Assembly: GCA_958430865.1 (NCBI GenBank)
Contig: CAUDNR010001599.1
Coordinates: 1 to 10,086, forward strand
Reading direction: 5' to 3'
DNA: 10,086 nt
DNA from: Entrophospora sp. SA101
Taxonomy: Eukaryota > Glomeromycota > Glomeromycetes > Entrophosporales > Entrophosporaceae
Both the position numbers and the translations under genes were made by a program. A model generated the notes under the pieces. It did no database searches, had not been told where the DNA came from, and was given only the letters and a program-made list of their open reading frames with translations. Positions 1 through 7,415 of this stretch are shown one piece after another; the stretch's first letter is position 1; the number at the start of each line of letters is the position of its first letter.

Positions 1-117
1 AAGAACACGTGACATAAAAATTTTTTGTGTTAAAAATTTTATTATTATAAAATTAAATAAAAATTACAAATAAATAAATAATAGGAATTGATCTTTTGGA
101 TAATGGTCTATATTTTG

Positions 118-255
118 GTTTAGAGTATACATGAAGTTGAAACTAATTGCAGATCTGGTTGAAATAAGGTCAAAACTGATTTTTACTATGTAGTTGCCTC
201 AAGTCAAAACATTTTGACTTTGGGTTTTAATTTCGACTTCATGTATAGTTTAGAG
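118..255. mobile_element. Short MITE-like element with 8-bp target duplication
   Basis: The element proper is 126-247 (122 bp). Its ends are inverted repeats: 126-146 and the reverse complement of 227-247 match at 19 of 21 positions, both starting TATACATGAAGT. It is flanked on both sides by the identical 8-mer GTTTAGAG (118-125 and 248-255), as expected of a target-site duplication. An inner palindrome, AAGTCAAAA-CA-TTTTGACTT, occupies 201-220, so the element could fold as nested hairpins. It has no coding capacity, so it would be a non-autonomous DNA transposon. An 8-bp duplication is typical of the hAT superfamily, although the termini are not the usual CA-type hAT ends. The superfamily assignment is therefore an inference; the structure itself is seen directly. 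Confidence 0.75.
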
Positions 256-261
256 AGTTTA

Positions 262-563
262 ATGTTTAGTTTTCCAGCACAACTCTCAAATATCAAATGT
301 CTTAGAAGTGCACTTGAAAATTTATATTTTTACAAAGTAAGTAATTATCATTTTGCCTGGTTTGTAAATACATACTCATGTATCCTTTCTTTGCTTAGGA
401 AAACATTATACAAAAAGCAAAGCTGTTGCCAGATTCAAAGAAGCAGAATTATGCATACAATAAGATATTTCATGCTGATTCGGATACTCTAGTAAATGCA
501 AAACATTTCAAAATTAAATTTGTCTCACCAACACATTTTACTCCAAAAAAGAAACAAACTTGA
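262..563 (+). CDS. Possible small two-exon gene, function unknown
   Basis: I do not recognise this product. Joining 262-336 to 399-563 gives an open frame of 79 residues and a TGA stop at 561-563. The 62-nt intron between them has a consensus donor (AAA|GTAAGT at 337) and a good acceptor (TTTGCTTAG ending at 398), and the frame is kept in phase 0. The second exon is 55 codons without a stop, which is uncommon by chance in DNA this AT-rich. Its residues (for example LLPDSKKQNYAYNKIFHADS) have the mixed composition of real protein. There is no obvious membrane segment or motif, and the C-terminus is basic (PKKKQT). An in-frame ATG also exists at 241, inside the edge of the neighbouring inverted-repeat element. 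It could equally be the surviving 3' end of a larger gene cut off by that insertion. Confidence 0.35.
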
Positions 564-825
564 ATACTTGTTTAGTGCATGTATTTTAGATTACAATAAT
601 GATTATTTGAAAATTTATTAACCTGAATAATAGTTCCAATTAAATGAATAGTTAGTCTCTACTTTATATGGTCATTAAATGTGCCATTGTTCATTAGCAT
701 TTGTATTTCCCTTCATGAAGATCAGTTATACTAGTTTGTATTTCCAACATACATCAATAAAATAAAGAAACAGATATAATTCATTTGTTGAGTATAAATT
801 AAGATGCTGGCATTCAGTTATGAAA

Positions 826-1062
826 TTATTTTGGTGCAAGAATCCTTTTATTGTGACTGGCGAATATGAATGTCCACCTGTCAACCTGTTTTATGGTTAT
901 TTGCCTGGCAGTTTCTATTAATAATTGTTGATGGCTATTAGCACCAGGAGAATATAGAAATATTGATGCCTTCTGTCCAATCAAAAACTCACATTTATTC
1001 ATGAATCGCTGGCAAACATTGCATTCATATATGTCAATATTGAAGACAAGATAACATGGAGT
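826..1062 (-). pseudogene. Exon-like minus-strand fragment with Cys pair
   Basis: An open frame of about 78 codons reads leftward from 1062 to a TAA at 828-826. It has no ATG at its beginning but is preceded by a strong acceptor-like sequence (TTTTGTTGCAG ending at 1063), as expected of an internal or last exon. The product begins TPCYLVFNID and contains a CNVC pair and a further Cys (IYECNVCQRFMNKCEF), then a stretch around IETARQITIKQVDRW. I do not recognise the family. GC content is visibly higher than in the flanking DNA, which supports a coding origin. No partner exon could be found upstream, where 1072-1215 is stop-rich in all frames. A decayed gene or transposon relict is the most likely explanation, but a small real exon cannot be excluded. 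Confidence 0.35.
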
Positions 1063-1168
1063 CTGCAACAAAATTTTATTGTTTAGAAGGAATTGTAATT
1101 ATTCTTATGATAACAGTACACTATATCAACCCATATTTTAAGTGAAAGAAAAAAAATTTAAAACCTCA

Positions 1169-1188
1169 TTTAAAGTTATAACTTTAAA
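1169..1188. repeat. 20-bp perfect palindrome
   Basis: TTTAAAGTTATAACTTTAAA is identical to its own reverse complement. It lies in non-coding DNA between two exon-like fragments and has no evident partner. Confidence 0.7.
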
Positions 1189-1218
1189 AGAACAATCCCT
1201 ATAATTTGTGTCATCATG

Positions 1219-1254
1219 TTCACTTTGTCTGGTTTTGTTGTAGTATGCCCAATT
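1219..1254 (-). repeat. Relict repeat, copy A
   Basis: This 36-bp stretch matches 1803-1838 in the same orientation at 30 of 36 positions, and five of the six differences are transitions. In minus-strand frame it reads TTTKPDKVN, against AATKLDKVN in the other copy, so the two look like diverged copies of one protein-coding sequence. The rest of 1072-1759 shows no long open frame, RNA gene or other structure I can support, apart from the palindrome at 1169-1188. Confidence 0.55.
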
Positions 1255-1759
1255 ATTATAAATCAAAAAGTCCTACTATTAATGTCAAGGTCATAAAGAC
1301 AAGACTAAAGTAAGTGATAATCCTATTCTAGATTGCCAGTAAACTTCACTTTGCTAAGCTCTCCTCAAATCTGGGTAATAGAGAAATATCTATAAGATAT
1401 AACAGCACTCAGATTCAAATATAATTAAGCATAAAATCATACATCATAACCTTCTAAATATATCCTTTACATTCATATTAACCTCAATTTAGAAACTATC
1501 AACAAGATCATTTTACAATGCATGTGATCCTCATTAATATTATTTACAGAACAGAAGTATTATTTATAATGGGTATTTTTATAATTCATGGAATACCATT
1601 ATCAGCAATTATAGACTAATCAAAATCTATAAGTGGTGCTTGCTTTTCCCCCATCTTTTATATATTTGTATAGCCAATCACCAATTAATCACATTTTCGT
1701 AGAGGGATTAACATTAACTGTGTAATACTGTAATAGTAAGCTTGTTCATCACAATTACA

Positions 1760-1984
1760 CTAATTTGGTCCCTGTAATTCTTGGTAATACAAAATGAAAA
1801 TATTCACTTTGTCCAGTTTTGTTGCAGCATGCTCCATTTTGTTCAACAACCTGATGATTCTACCCAATATGTTTTCATAATTTCCTTCAATACTATAATG
1901 CAGGACATCTAGTCCTACAACTTTTATTGGTCTTGCAGATCCTTTAACATCTCCAAAAATGGAAATGTGTGACCAAAAAAACAA
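1760..1984 (-). pseudogene. Exon-like minus-strand relict, copy B of the repeat family
   Basis: An open frame of about 74 codons reads from 1984 down to a TAG just below 1765, and it lacks an ATG at its start. The residues look like genuine protein (for example GDVKGSARPIKVVGLDVLHY, then ENILGRIIRLLNKMEHAATK). I do not recognise the family. Three parts recur in the vicinity: the TTKPDKVN-type segment at 1219-1254, the KVVGLDVLHY-type segment at 2409-2446 in opposite orientation with a one-base insertion that breaks the frame, and the 17-mer at 1933-1949 again at 2190-2206. That pattern is typical of a repetitive, decaying gene family or transposon, not of a single-copy gene. No usable splice partners were found. 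Confidence 0.45.
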
Positions 1985-1985
1985 G

Positions 1986-2026
1986 ATGTCATTTTGAAGC
2001 TAAGACTTTTCTCTACAAAATGACAT
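1986..2026. repeat. 11-bp inverted repeat beside the relict
   Basis: ATGTCATTTTG (1986-1996) and CAAAATGACAT (2016-2026) are perfect reverse complements separated by 19 nt. They sit immediately outside the minus-strand relict at 1760-1984 and could mark the end of an old element. Confidence 0.6.
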
Positions 2027-2204
2027 TTTCATTTTGTTGATATGACATGTTGTTATGGAGGAATTAAGCCTTAAAGTTTGCACAAGTTTAACAAAATTAC
2101 TATGTTAATCCCCAAAGTGACGTGTTACACGCAAATTTTTTATATTAAAAATGAACGAATTGGAAGAATAAAAAAATTTGAAAGTTGTATTGCAGATCCT
2201 TTAG

Positions 2205-2346
2205 CACGTGACATTAATAAAGAGAGTGCACGTGACATATATATATATAATTGTTACTTTAAAAAACAGATTTAATTATCTAATAAAATCAATCATTATA
2301 TTAATAATTAGAACCTATTTTTGACAACCTTCACAAAACACGTGAC
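2205..2346 (+). promoter_or_regulatory. Cluster of three CACGTGAC sites upstream of the nucleoporin gene
   Basis: The octamer CACGTGAC occurs at 2205-2212, 2229-2236 and 2339-2346, all in the same orientation, and once more at 6-13. For such AT-rich DNA, four exact copies of an octamer with five G/C are far more than chance would give. Its complement GTCACGTG is the extended E-box bound by bHLH regulators of the Cbf1/USF type (yeast CDEI is RTCACRTG); this is family knowledge. The cluster lies about 500-640 bp upstream of the preferred nucleoporin start, so a promoter role is possible. The copies at 6 and 2339 also share a following TAAAAATTTT, which leaves open that these are ends of a dispersed repeat and not regulatory sites. 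Confidence 0.45.
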
Positions 2347-2371
2347 CGTAAAAATTTTATTGCATTTTTGA

Positions 2372-2389
2372 TTGGGAAAATTTTCCCAA
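2372..2389. repeat. 18-bp perfect palindrome
   Basis: TTGGGAAAATTTTCCCAA equals its own reverse complement. It lies between the last CACGTGAC site and the GC-rich foldback, about 450 bp upstream of the nucleoporin start. A dimer-binding site or a repeat end are both possible. Confidence 0.7.
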
Positions 2390-2394
2390 ATCTG

Positions 2395-2444
2395 TTGCTG
2401 TGGCGCAGAAAGTTGTAGGGACTAGGTGTCCTGCACTATAGCAA
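2395..2444 (+). repeat. GC-rich foldback containing repeat copy C
   Basis: TTGCTGTGG-C-GCAG (2395-2408) can pair with CTGC-A-CTATAGCAA (2431-2444), giving 13 pairs with one mismatch and two G-U pairs. An alternative inner hairpin pairs TGTAGGGAC with GTCCTGCA around a TAGGT loop. The stretch is clearly richer in G and C than its surroundings. The part 2409-2446 matches 1924-1888 on the minus strand, so it is a frame-broken, inverted copy of the coding-like relict there. That makes a relict repeat more likely than a structured RNA gene. The rest of 1985-2757 shows no supportable gene. Confidence 0.5.
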
Positions 2445-2728
2445 TGTATAATTTCCTTAGAGGTAAAAATCATCAGTGTGTTTATGTGTAATTATAATAA
2501 TTTATTCAAAAATTTTTTTTTGAAAGGTGATAATGAAGTATTTGGATTTTACTTGGCAATATTAATAGTTTATATTCTCATTTATAGTTGTGACTTGTGG
2601 GTTTGTTAATTGGTCTATTTAGTAATGAGATGGTAAAAATTATAGCTGAAATCGAATTATTTTATTTACTTCCTTATTGGAGAGAGGTTCCAAGATATAT
2701 TGTAATTTTGTTTTTCCCTATTACTACG

Positions 2729-2735
2729 TATAAAA
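2729..2735 (+). promoter_or_regulatory. Candidate TATA box of the nucleoporin gene
   Basis: TATAAAA lies 107 bp upstream of the ATG at 2842 and only 23 bp upstream of the ATG at 2758. With the usual 25-35 bp spacing, transcription would begin at or after 2758, favouring the second ATG as the start. In DNA this AT-rich a TATA match alone is weak evidence. Confidence 0.3.
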
Positions 2736-2841
2736 TGATGTACCAACTAGTTGAATAATGAAAATTAGGATCGTCATTGGACAATTTTTAAAATCATTTT
2801 TATTTTACACACGCGAAAAATTTTTATCATCATCATTAACA

Positions 2842-5800
2842 ATGTCGGCAAAGGATTTAATCAATTCAAAAATTAATATAGACAATAAATATTTAGAAAC
2901 TTTATTTAAACAAGTATCTGAAAGGACTGCACAAGATCGTTATAAAGATATTAGTCAGGAGGAATTATTTCCCTTCACACAAGAAAAACGGATCCCTTTT
3001 CCATTACGTTTGCAAGAGATCGTGGATTGGGAGAACATTCAACAAAATGTCGATGTACACTGTTTATTCGGATGTTTCCCTTATACAAAATTTGTATATT
3101 TTGTTCTCGACTATAATTTATTTATTTGGGATTATGAAAATAGTAATAGTAACAATGAAGCAGCCATTGGTCATATAGATATTCATCCACAACAAGACAA
3201 GAAAATAAAAAGTGTGGGCCTTGTCAAGCCTAGACCTGGTCGTTGGGTTGATAATGCTCAATATGTACTAGTGATAGCAACAGACAAATCAGTATATGTG
3301 TTTGGATTGAGTGCTACAGAGAACAATGAGGAAATAACTTTTCATGACATGTCTTCATTAAAATACATATCTGATTATAGTGGAAGATCAATCGATTCAA
3401 TAGTTGGTACTGACAATGGTAGAATTTTTTTGATAGATGATGGTGAATTATGTGAATTGATTTATGATGATGAGGGGTGGTTCAATAAACCCTGCAGATT
3501 AGAAATTCACTCTCTCAATCTTATTAGTTCAACACTAAGATTTGTTAATGGTGGGTTTTCTAATTTTAAATCTTGTATTGTTGATGATACTCACAAGATG
3601 GTTTATGCCATGTCTACCAATCGCATTGAAGCTTATCATATGTTAGATGATGGCAAAACTTTAAAGTCTGTAGGTTCTTATTCATTAAAGGATGCTGTTA
3701 GTGGTGGTCCATCACTTAAAGGTAAACTTGTTTCAATACATCCAACATATAATACCAATTCACGTTATTTTTGGTTGATGGCTGTCACTAGTGTAGGTTA
3801 TCGTGGTTATTTTACATGTCATAGAGATTTTAGTAGATTGCATCCTGATTCACAAAAATCAACAGAACCAAATGGTTTATTCTTGGTGGAAGTGCACCAG
3901 CTGCCACATGGACTTCAACAGCATCAAAAAGTTTATCAAAGCTTTAATTATTTTCATGGGAATTATTTTGCTTTAAATAGAAACAATTCATCATACTACT
4001 TAACTTACACTTCTCCAAATCATGGTGCAATGTTTCTAAAATTTATTCAGAAAAAGGATCCTACATTTTCAGAATACTATTTCTCAGTCACTTTTAGAAA
4101 TATTTATGCCATGGAAGAAATCCATCATTTTAATTATAATCCAAAAAATTTCATTGAATACTCAAATGACTTAATTGGTCAATTCATTCTTCCCCAAAGA
4201 AAATTTCTTATATATACATCAGCAGGAATTCAAATTTGGGTTAAAAAAAGACCTGTTGAACATTTGAAAGAAATACTATTGAAAAATCAACAAAATCTTT
4301 TAAAGGATTTTATTAGAAATCATGGTCTTGAACAAACATGTGCAATGTGTTTTTTAATAGGAAATGATCAAAGTCACCAATTTCTACAAAATTTCAAAGA
4401 AAACTCTTCTCAATTACAAGAAGCTTTGGCATTCTGTCTATCAAGAATTCTGAGGCCTGTTTGGAATCAAAGGATTCTTAAAAAGTCTCTAGTGAAATCT
4501 ACAAGTTCTGGTGCTATTGAAGGAAAAATAGATCTAAATGTGACATCAGAAGTTCTTAATGATGTGCATCAAAAATTAATAAAATTAAAAGCATTTTTCC
4601 ATAATCATTTTGATTATATAACATTGTCATCTCAAATCAACACTTCTGCTTCTTTTTCAGCAACAACAACTACTACTGCACAAAATAATCCAATAGCTAT
4701 TCTATTTAATTTGATGATTATAATGGCTGATGCAATTTCATTTGTATTATTAATGTTTGAATATGATTTATCTGATATAATCACCAACATTTCAGAAAGT
4801 TCAAAAAAATTATTATTTGATTCAACTTATGAAGATCTAGTGACTGCTCAACAAGTAAGAAATAGTTGGCATGATTTGGTGTTGGTGATCATTAAAAAAG
4901 AAAGCAGTTTACACGAAAATCTCACCAGAAATTTGGAAATTAGATGTTCTACTTTCTTTAATGCTTCTGAAGCAAAAATGTATCGAGGTTATGAGGCTCT
5001 TCAAAAAGCAAAAAAAAGTGAAAATGAACTTTCCAAAGATAAGGCATTGAAAAATTCTCTTAAATTATTTAATGACTCTATTAATGTCTTAACATATGGG
5101 AATCTGATTAATTTGTGTCAAGAATATAAAAACCTAGGATTTTATGAAGGTGCATTAGAACTATTATTAAAAGCAGCACAAACTTTAAATTCAGAACCTG
5201 ATAAAAAAACTTCAATTATTGAAATTCTTATAAAGACATTAAGAGATGCAGATGTTTTTGCCGACTCTATCACCTTCACAACTTCTTCACCACAATTACA
5301 AAAATATAATCTACTTCTTCAAAAAACTCTTAATCTTGCCACATCATTAAATGACAAGGATTTTCTTTTTGCTTTATATGATGAATTCTTGATAACAAAT
5401 TCGATGCAATTGCTTTTTGATCCGCCTGCACCATTCCTTGAAGAATATTTTACATCAATTGATGATGATCAGTCATCACCATTATCAATTATTTCAAGAA
5501 GAAAATTAGAATTATATTGTGATTTCTGTGCAAAACATCATGAATATCTCAAAGCAGCCAATGTTCAAGAATTCTTGGCACTAAAGCCTGGGAACGATAT
5601 ATCATTACAGGATAGACTGCATTATTTATGTCATGCAGTTGGATTAGTTGAAAGTATAAAAGAATTGAATCTAGATGAAAACATATTTGATATATTACAA
5701 AAATATCATTCAGAATTAAAGATTGCACAAATACAATATGACATTCTACAAGATATACTAAAAATCCCAGATGATGATTACAATTTTAGAGCAGCCTCTC

Positions 5801-5949
5801 GGAGTTTGCCAAATAAAATCGAATCAACATCACTACTCAATCAACAAATTTTCGGAGCAAAAACTTTATTGGACGAATATGCAATTCCTTTCAAGTTAGT
5901 TGAAAGGCAATCAGCATTAACACAATATATTGCAGAAGTTAATTTATAA
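2842..5949 (+). CDS. NUP155: Nup155/Nup157/Nup170-family nucleoporin, C-terminally short
   Basis: This is a structural nucleoporin of the inner ring of the nuclear pore complex, where the family links the pore membrane to adaptor nucleoporins (Nup53/35 and the Nup98/Nup145N type). The reading frame is open from 2758, but 2842 is the better start. The 28 residues before it are hydrophobic and basic, unlike the family; MSAKDLI then leads into a helix resembling the Nup155 N-terminus; and the TATA box fits. Numbered from 2758, the Nucleoporin_N beta-propeller spans about 75-500, with family motifs FIWDYEN (~121-127), SVGLVKPRPG (~152-161) and TDNGRIFLID (~218-227). A Ser/Thr-rich loop lies near 635. 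The alpha-helical Nucleoporin_C solenoid follows, with SLQDRLHYL (~947-955) and IPFKLVERQSALTQYI (1043-1058), matching the DPFKLAECKLAI segment of animal Nup155. It ends five residues later, about 200 residues before the usual C-terminus (human 1391 aa). No intron is needed. Confidence 0.93.
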   Translation: MSAKDLINSKINIDNKYLETLFKQVSERTAQDRYKDISQEELFPFTQEKRIPFPLRLQEIVDWENIQQNVDVHCLFGCFPYTKFVYFVLDYNLFIWDYENSNSNNEAAIGHIDIHPQQDKKIKSVGLVKPRPGRWVDNAQYVLVIATDKSVYVFGLSATENNEEITFHDMSSLKYISDYSGRSIDSIVGTDNGRIFLIDDGELCELIYDDEGWFNKPCRLEIHSLNLISSTLRFVNGGFSNFKSCIVDDTHKMVYAMSTNRIEAYHMLDDGKTLKSVGSYSLKDAVSGGPSLKGKLVSIHPTYNTNSRYFWLMAVTSVGYRGYFTCHRDFSRLHPDSQKSTEPNGLFLVEVHQLPHGLQQHQKVYQSFNYFHGNYFALNRNNSSYYLTYTSPNHGAMFLKFIQKKDPTFSEYYFSVTFRNIYAMEEIHHFNYNPKNFIEYSNDLIGQFILPQRKFLIYTSAGIQIWVKKRPVEHLKEILLKNQQNLLKDFIRNHGLEQTCAMCFLIGNDQSHQFLQNFKENSSQLQEALAFCLSRILRPVWNQRILKKSLVKSTSSGAIEGKIDLNVTSEVLNDVHQKLIKLKAFFHNHFDYITLSSQINTSASFSATTTTTAQNNPIAILFNLMIIMADAISFVLLMFEYDLSDIITNISESSKKLLFDSTYEDLVTAQQVRNSWHDLVLVIIKKESSLHENLTRNLEIRCSTFFNASEAKMYRGYEALQKAKKSENELSKDKALKNSLKLFNDSINVLTYGNLINLCQEYKNLGFYEGALELLLKAAQTLNSEPDKKTSIIEILIKTLRDADVFADSITFTTSSPQLQKYNLLLQKTLNLATSLNDKDFLFALYDEFLITNSMQLLFDPPAPFLEEYFTSIDDDQSSPLSIISRRKLELYCDFCAKHHEYLKAANVQEFLALKPGNDISLQDRLHYLCHAVGLVESIKELNLDENIFDILQKYHSELKIAQIQYDILQDILKIPDDDYNFRAASRSLPNKIESTSLLNQQIFGAKTLLDEYAIPFKLVERQSALTQYIAEVNL

Positions 5950-6206
5950 AAAAATTCATTATAAACTATTACATTCATAATAACAGAAATATATATCAAA
6001 AAGGCCAGCATGTATATAATGTATTACAATAGATAGTAAAAAAATAAATGAGAAACGATTTTTGAAATCATTGTTTCTTTCCATTTGTCAACTTATCAAG
6101 TGAAAATTGAAAAAAATAATCTTTCTTTTCTAAATTTTATTTTAACAGTCATCATTTATCCTAAACATTACTTGCACACACAACATACACATGTGTATTT
6201 ATTGAA
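5950..6206. terminator. Convergent 3' region shared by NUP155 and NAA40
   Basis: The two genes end tail to tail across this gap. A plus-strand AATAAA at 6043-6048, 94 nt beyond the nucleoporin stop, is a candidate poly(A) signal for that gene. For NAA40, minus-strand AATAAA occurs at 6203-6198 (four nt beyond the stop) and at 6141-6136 (66 nt beyond it); the second has the more normal distance. All three plus-strand frames are stop-rich here, so the missing nucleoporin C-terminus is not simply frameshifted into this gap. Confidence 0.4.
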
Positions 6207-7415
6207 TCATAATGCTTTGCTTAATATATCATAATCATATTTTTCGGCTTCTTCTGGTTCTAAACATTTACTAGGAGATATTTCATCTATCTCATAACTA
6301 ATAATAAAATTCTTTGAAATTAAAAAAAAAAACAAACAAAAATATCATTTGAAAAAAATATAGCTCACTCACCCAAGATGATTACAATAAAAATTCAATG
6401 CCATCTTATTTTCTTTAAAACAATAAATTGTTATCAACAATTATTTTGACTCATCATTATTATATGTAATAATTATTGTTATTACCTTGAAAACAAGTCA
6501 ACATGCTTTTTTTCATTCCCCAATATTTTCCAATAGATTCCATTGTTCTCATCAAAAAGTTTCCTAATCCTTTTCCTCTAGCTTCTTTTTCTAATTGGAG
6601 TTCATAACTATACATTTGTTTAAAAAATTTATTATTAATATAACTTGAAACTACATGCGTGTATGTGTGTGTTTGTTATTGTGTATGTAATTGCATGAAA
6701 TAAGTCCAAAAATTAAGCTTGCCAATATATAACTTCAATTTGTTTATCATCAGCCATTGTTTCTTCCCAAGTAAATTGGAATAACAAAAATCCAACAGGT
6801 GTATCATTATTATCTATGTTATTTGAATCTTTTCCAAATATACTGCTATCATTATTTATTCTTTTTTGTGTATTTCTGGCAATCAGATAATTTGCACCAG
6901 TTTCATGCATTTCTTGAAGTTTTTCTCTTGAATTCCAACCAATGTTTGAATTTTCATAACTTGCTTTTATTTTAGATAAAATAAATGCATTCTAAATACT
7001 ATTATTAATTTTTTTCATTAACTATGAAAGGAATGCCTACATTTTTTTTATATTTGATTTTACTAATTCAAAAGTCCATTTTTGTAAATCCATTGGCAAA
7101 TTTGAAATATTATAGTGTTCAATGATCACATTAATGCTATGAATTCAAATGTAATTTAGTGATAAATTTAAAAGGTTGGAATTTCAACAGGTTTTTTTTA
7201 AAAAAAAAACCTTACTGTTCATTATTATAGATTAGAGTAGGAGAACCAAGGAATCCAATTACATTATTGGCCTTTAAAAAGATTTTTATATAAAATTGTT
7301 AAAGCAAATTGAATTCATTTATTCATTTAGAGCTTGATATTATTATTATAATGAACTTTACCTGTTTTGCAATTTCGACCAAATTTTGTGATGGTTTTTT
7401 ATTATCAAAGGGCAT
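6207..7415 (-). CDS. NAA40: N-alpha-acetyltransferase 40 (NatD), histone H4/H2A specific, seven exons
   Basis: This GNAT enzyme transfers acetyl from acetyl-CoA to the N-terminal Ser of histones H4 and H2A. By hand, exons 7415-7362, 7271-7216, 7136-7041, 6959-6723, 6607-6486, 6412-6373 and 6297-6207 join in phase to 231 residues plus TGA (human protein 237). An in-frame stop precedes the ATG at 7415. Family landmarks appear in order: KWTFELVKSNIKKIYENSNIGW (first part ~56-69) aligns with human [21 protein letters not shown]; NYLIA (92-96); IYCYELQLE (146-154) with the conserved YE pair; the acetyl-CoA loop RGKGLG (158-163); CFQENKMALNFY; and GYEIDEISPS near the end. An Asn/Asp/Ser-rich insert (~98-121) is absent from the human protein, and the basic N-terminus of animal NAA40 is missing. 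The first Trp of human WGW is Ile here. All introns are GT-AG except the fourth. Confidence 0.93.
6608..6722 (-). other. GC-AG intron in NAA40 (intron 4)
   Basis: The exon boundary that keeps the conserved motif is TATTG|GCAAGC on the minus strand at 6723/6722, with the acceptor TATAG ending at 6608. Splicing there yields IYCYELQL, matching human LYCYEVQL including the Cys. Reading through instead gives WQA and a stop. GC donors normally follow the pattern AG|GCAAGT, and GCAAGC is close to it. At 115 nt it is the longest of the six introns; the others are 90, 79, 81, 73 and 75 nt. Confidence 0.8.

Noticed and set aside
1705..2109. GGGATTAACAT inverted repeat as ends of a ~400-bp element
   Set aside because: The 11-bp match at 1705-1715 and around 2099-2109 has no target duplication, and the similarity does not extend beyond it.
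2078..2275. 65-codon plus-strand open frame
   Set aside because: It runs across the CACGTGAC cluster and relict repeat pieces, and its composition looks random.
2395..2444. tRNA or structured RNA gene in the GC-rich foldback
   Set aside because: TGGCGCAG resembles a tRNA A-box, but no cloverleaf, anticodon arm or B-box follows, and most of the stretch is a relict copy of the coding-like repeat.
5950..6206. Missing nucleoporin C-terminus hidden in the convergent gap by a frameshift
   Set aside because: All three plus-strand frames contain many stops and show no resemblance to the family's C-terminal helices.
6713..6910. Separate small minus-strand gene
   Set aside because: It is simply part of exon 4 of NAA40 read through into the GC-AG intron; conserved residues continue in frame upstream of its ATG.
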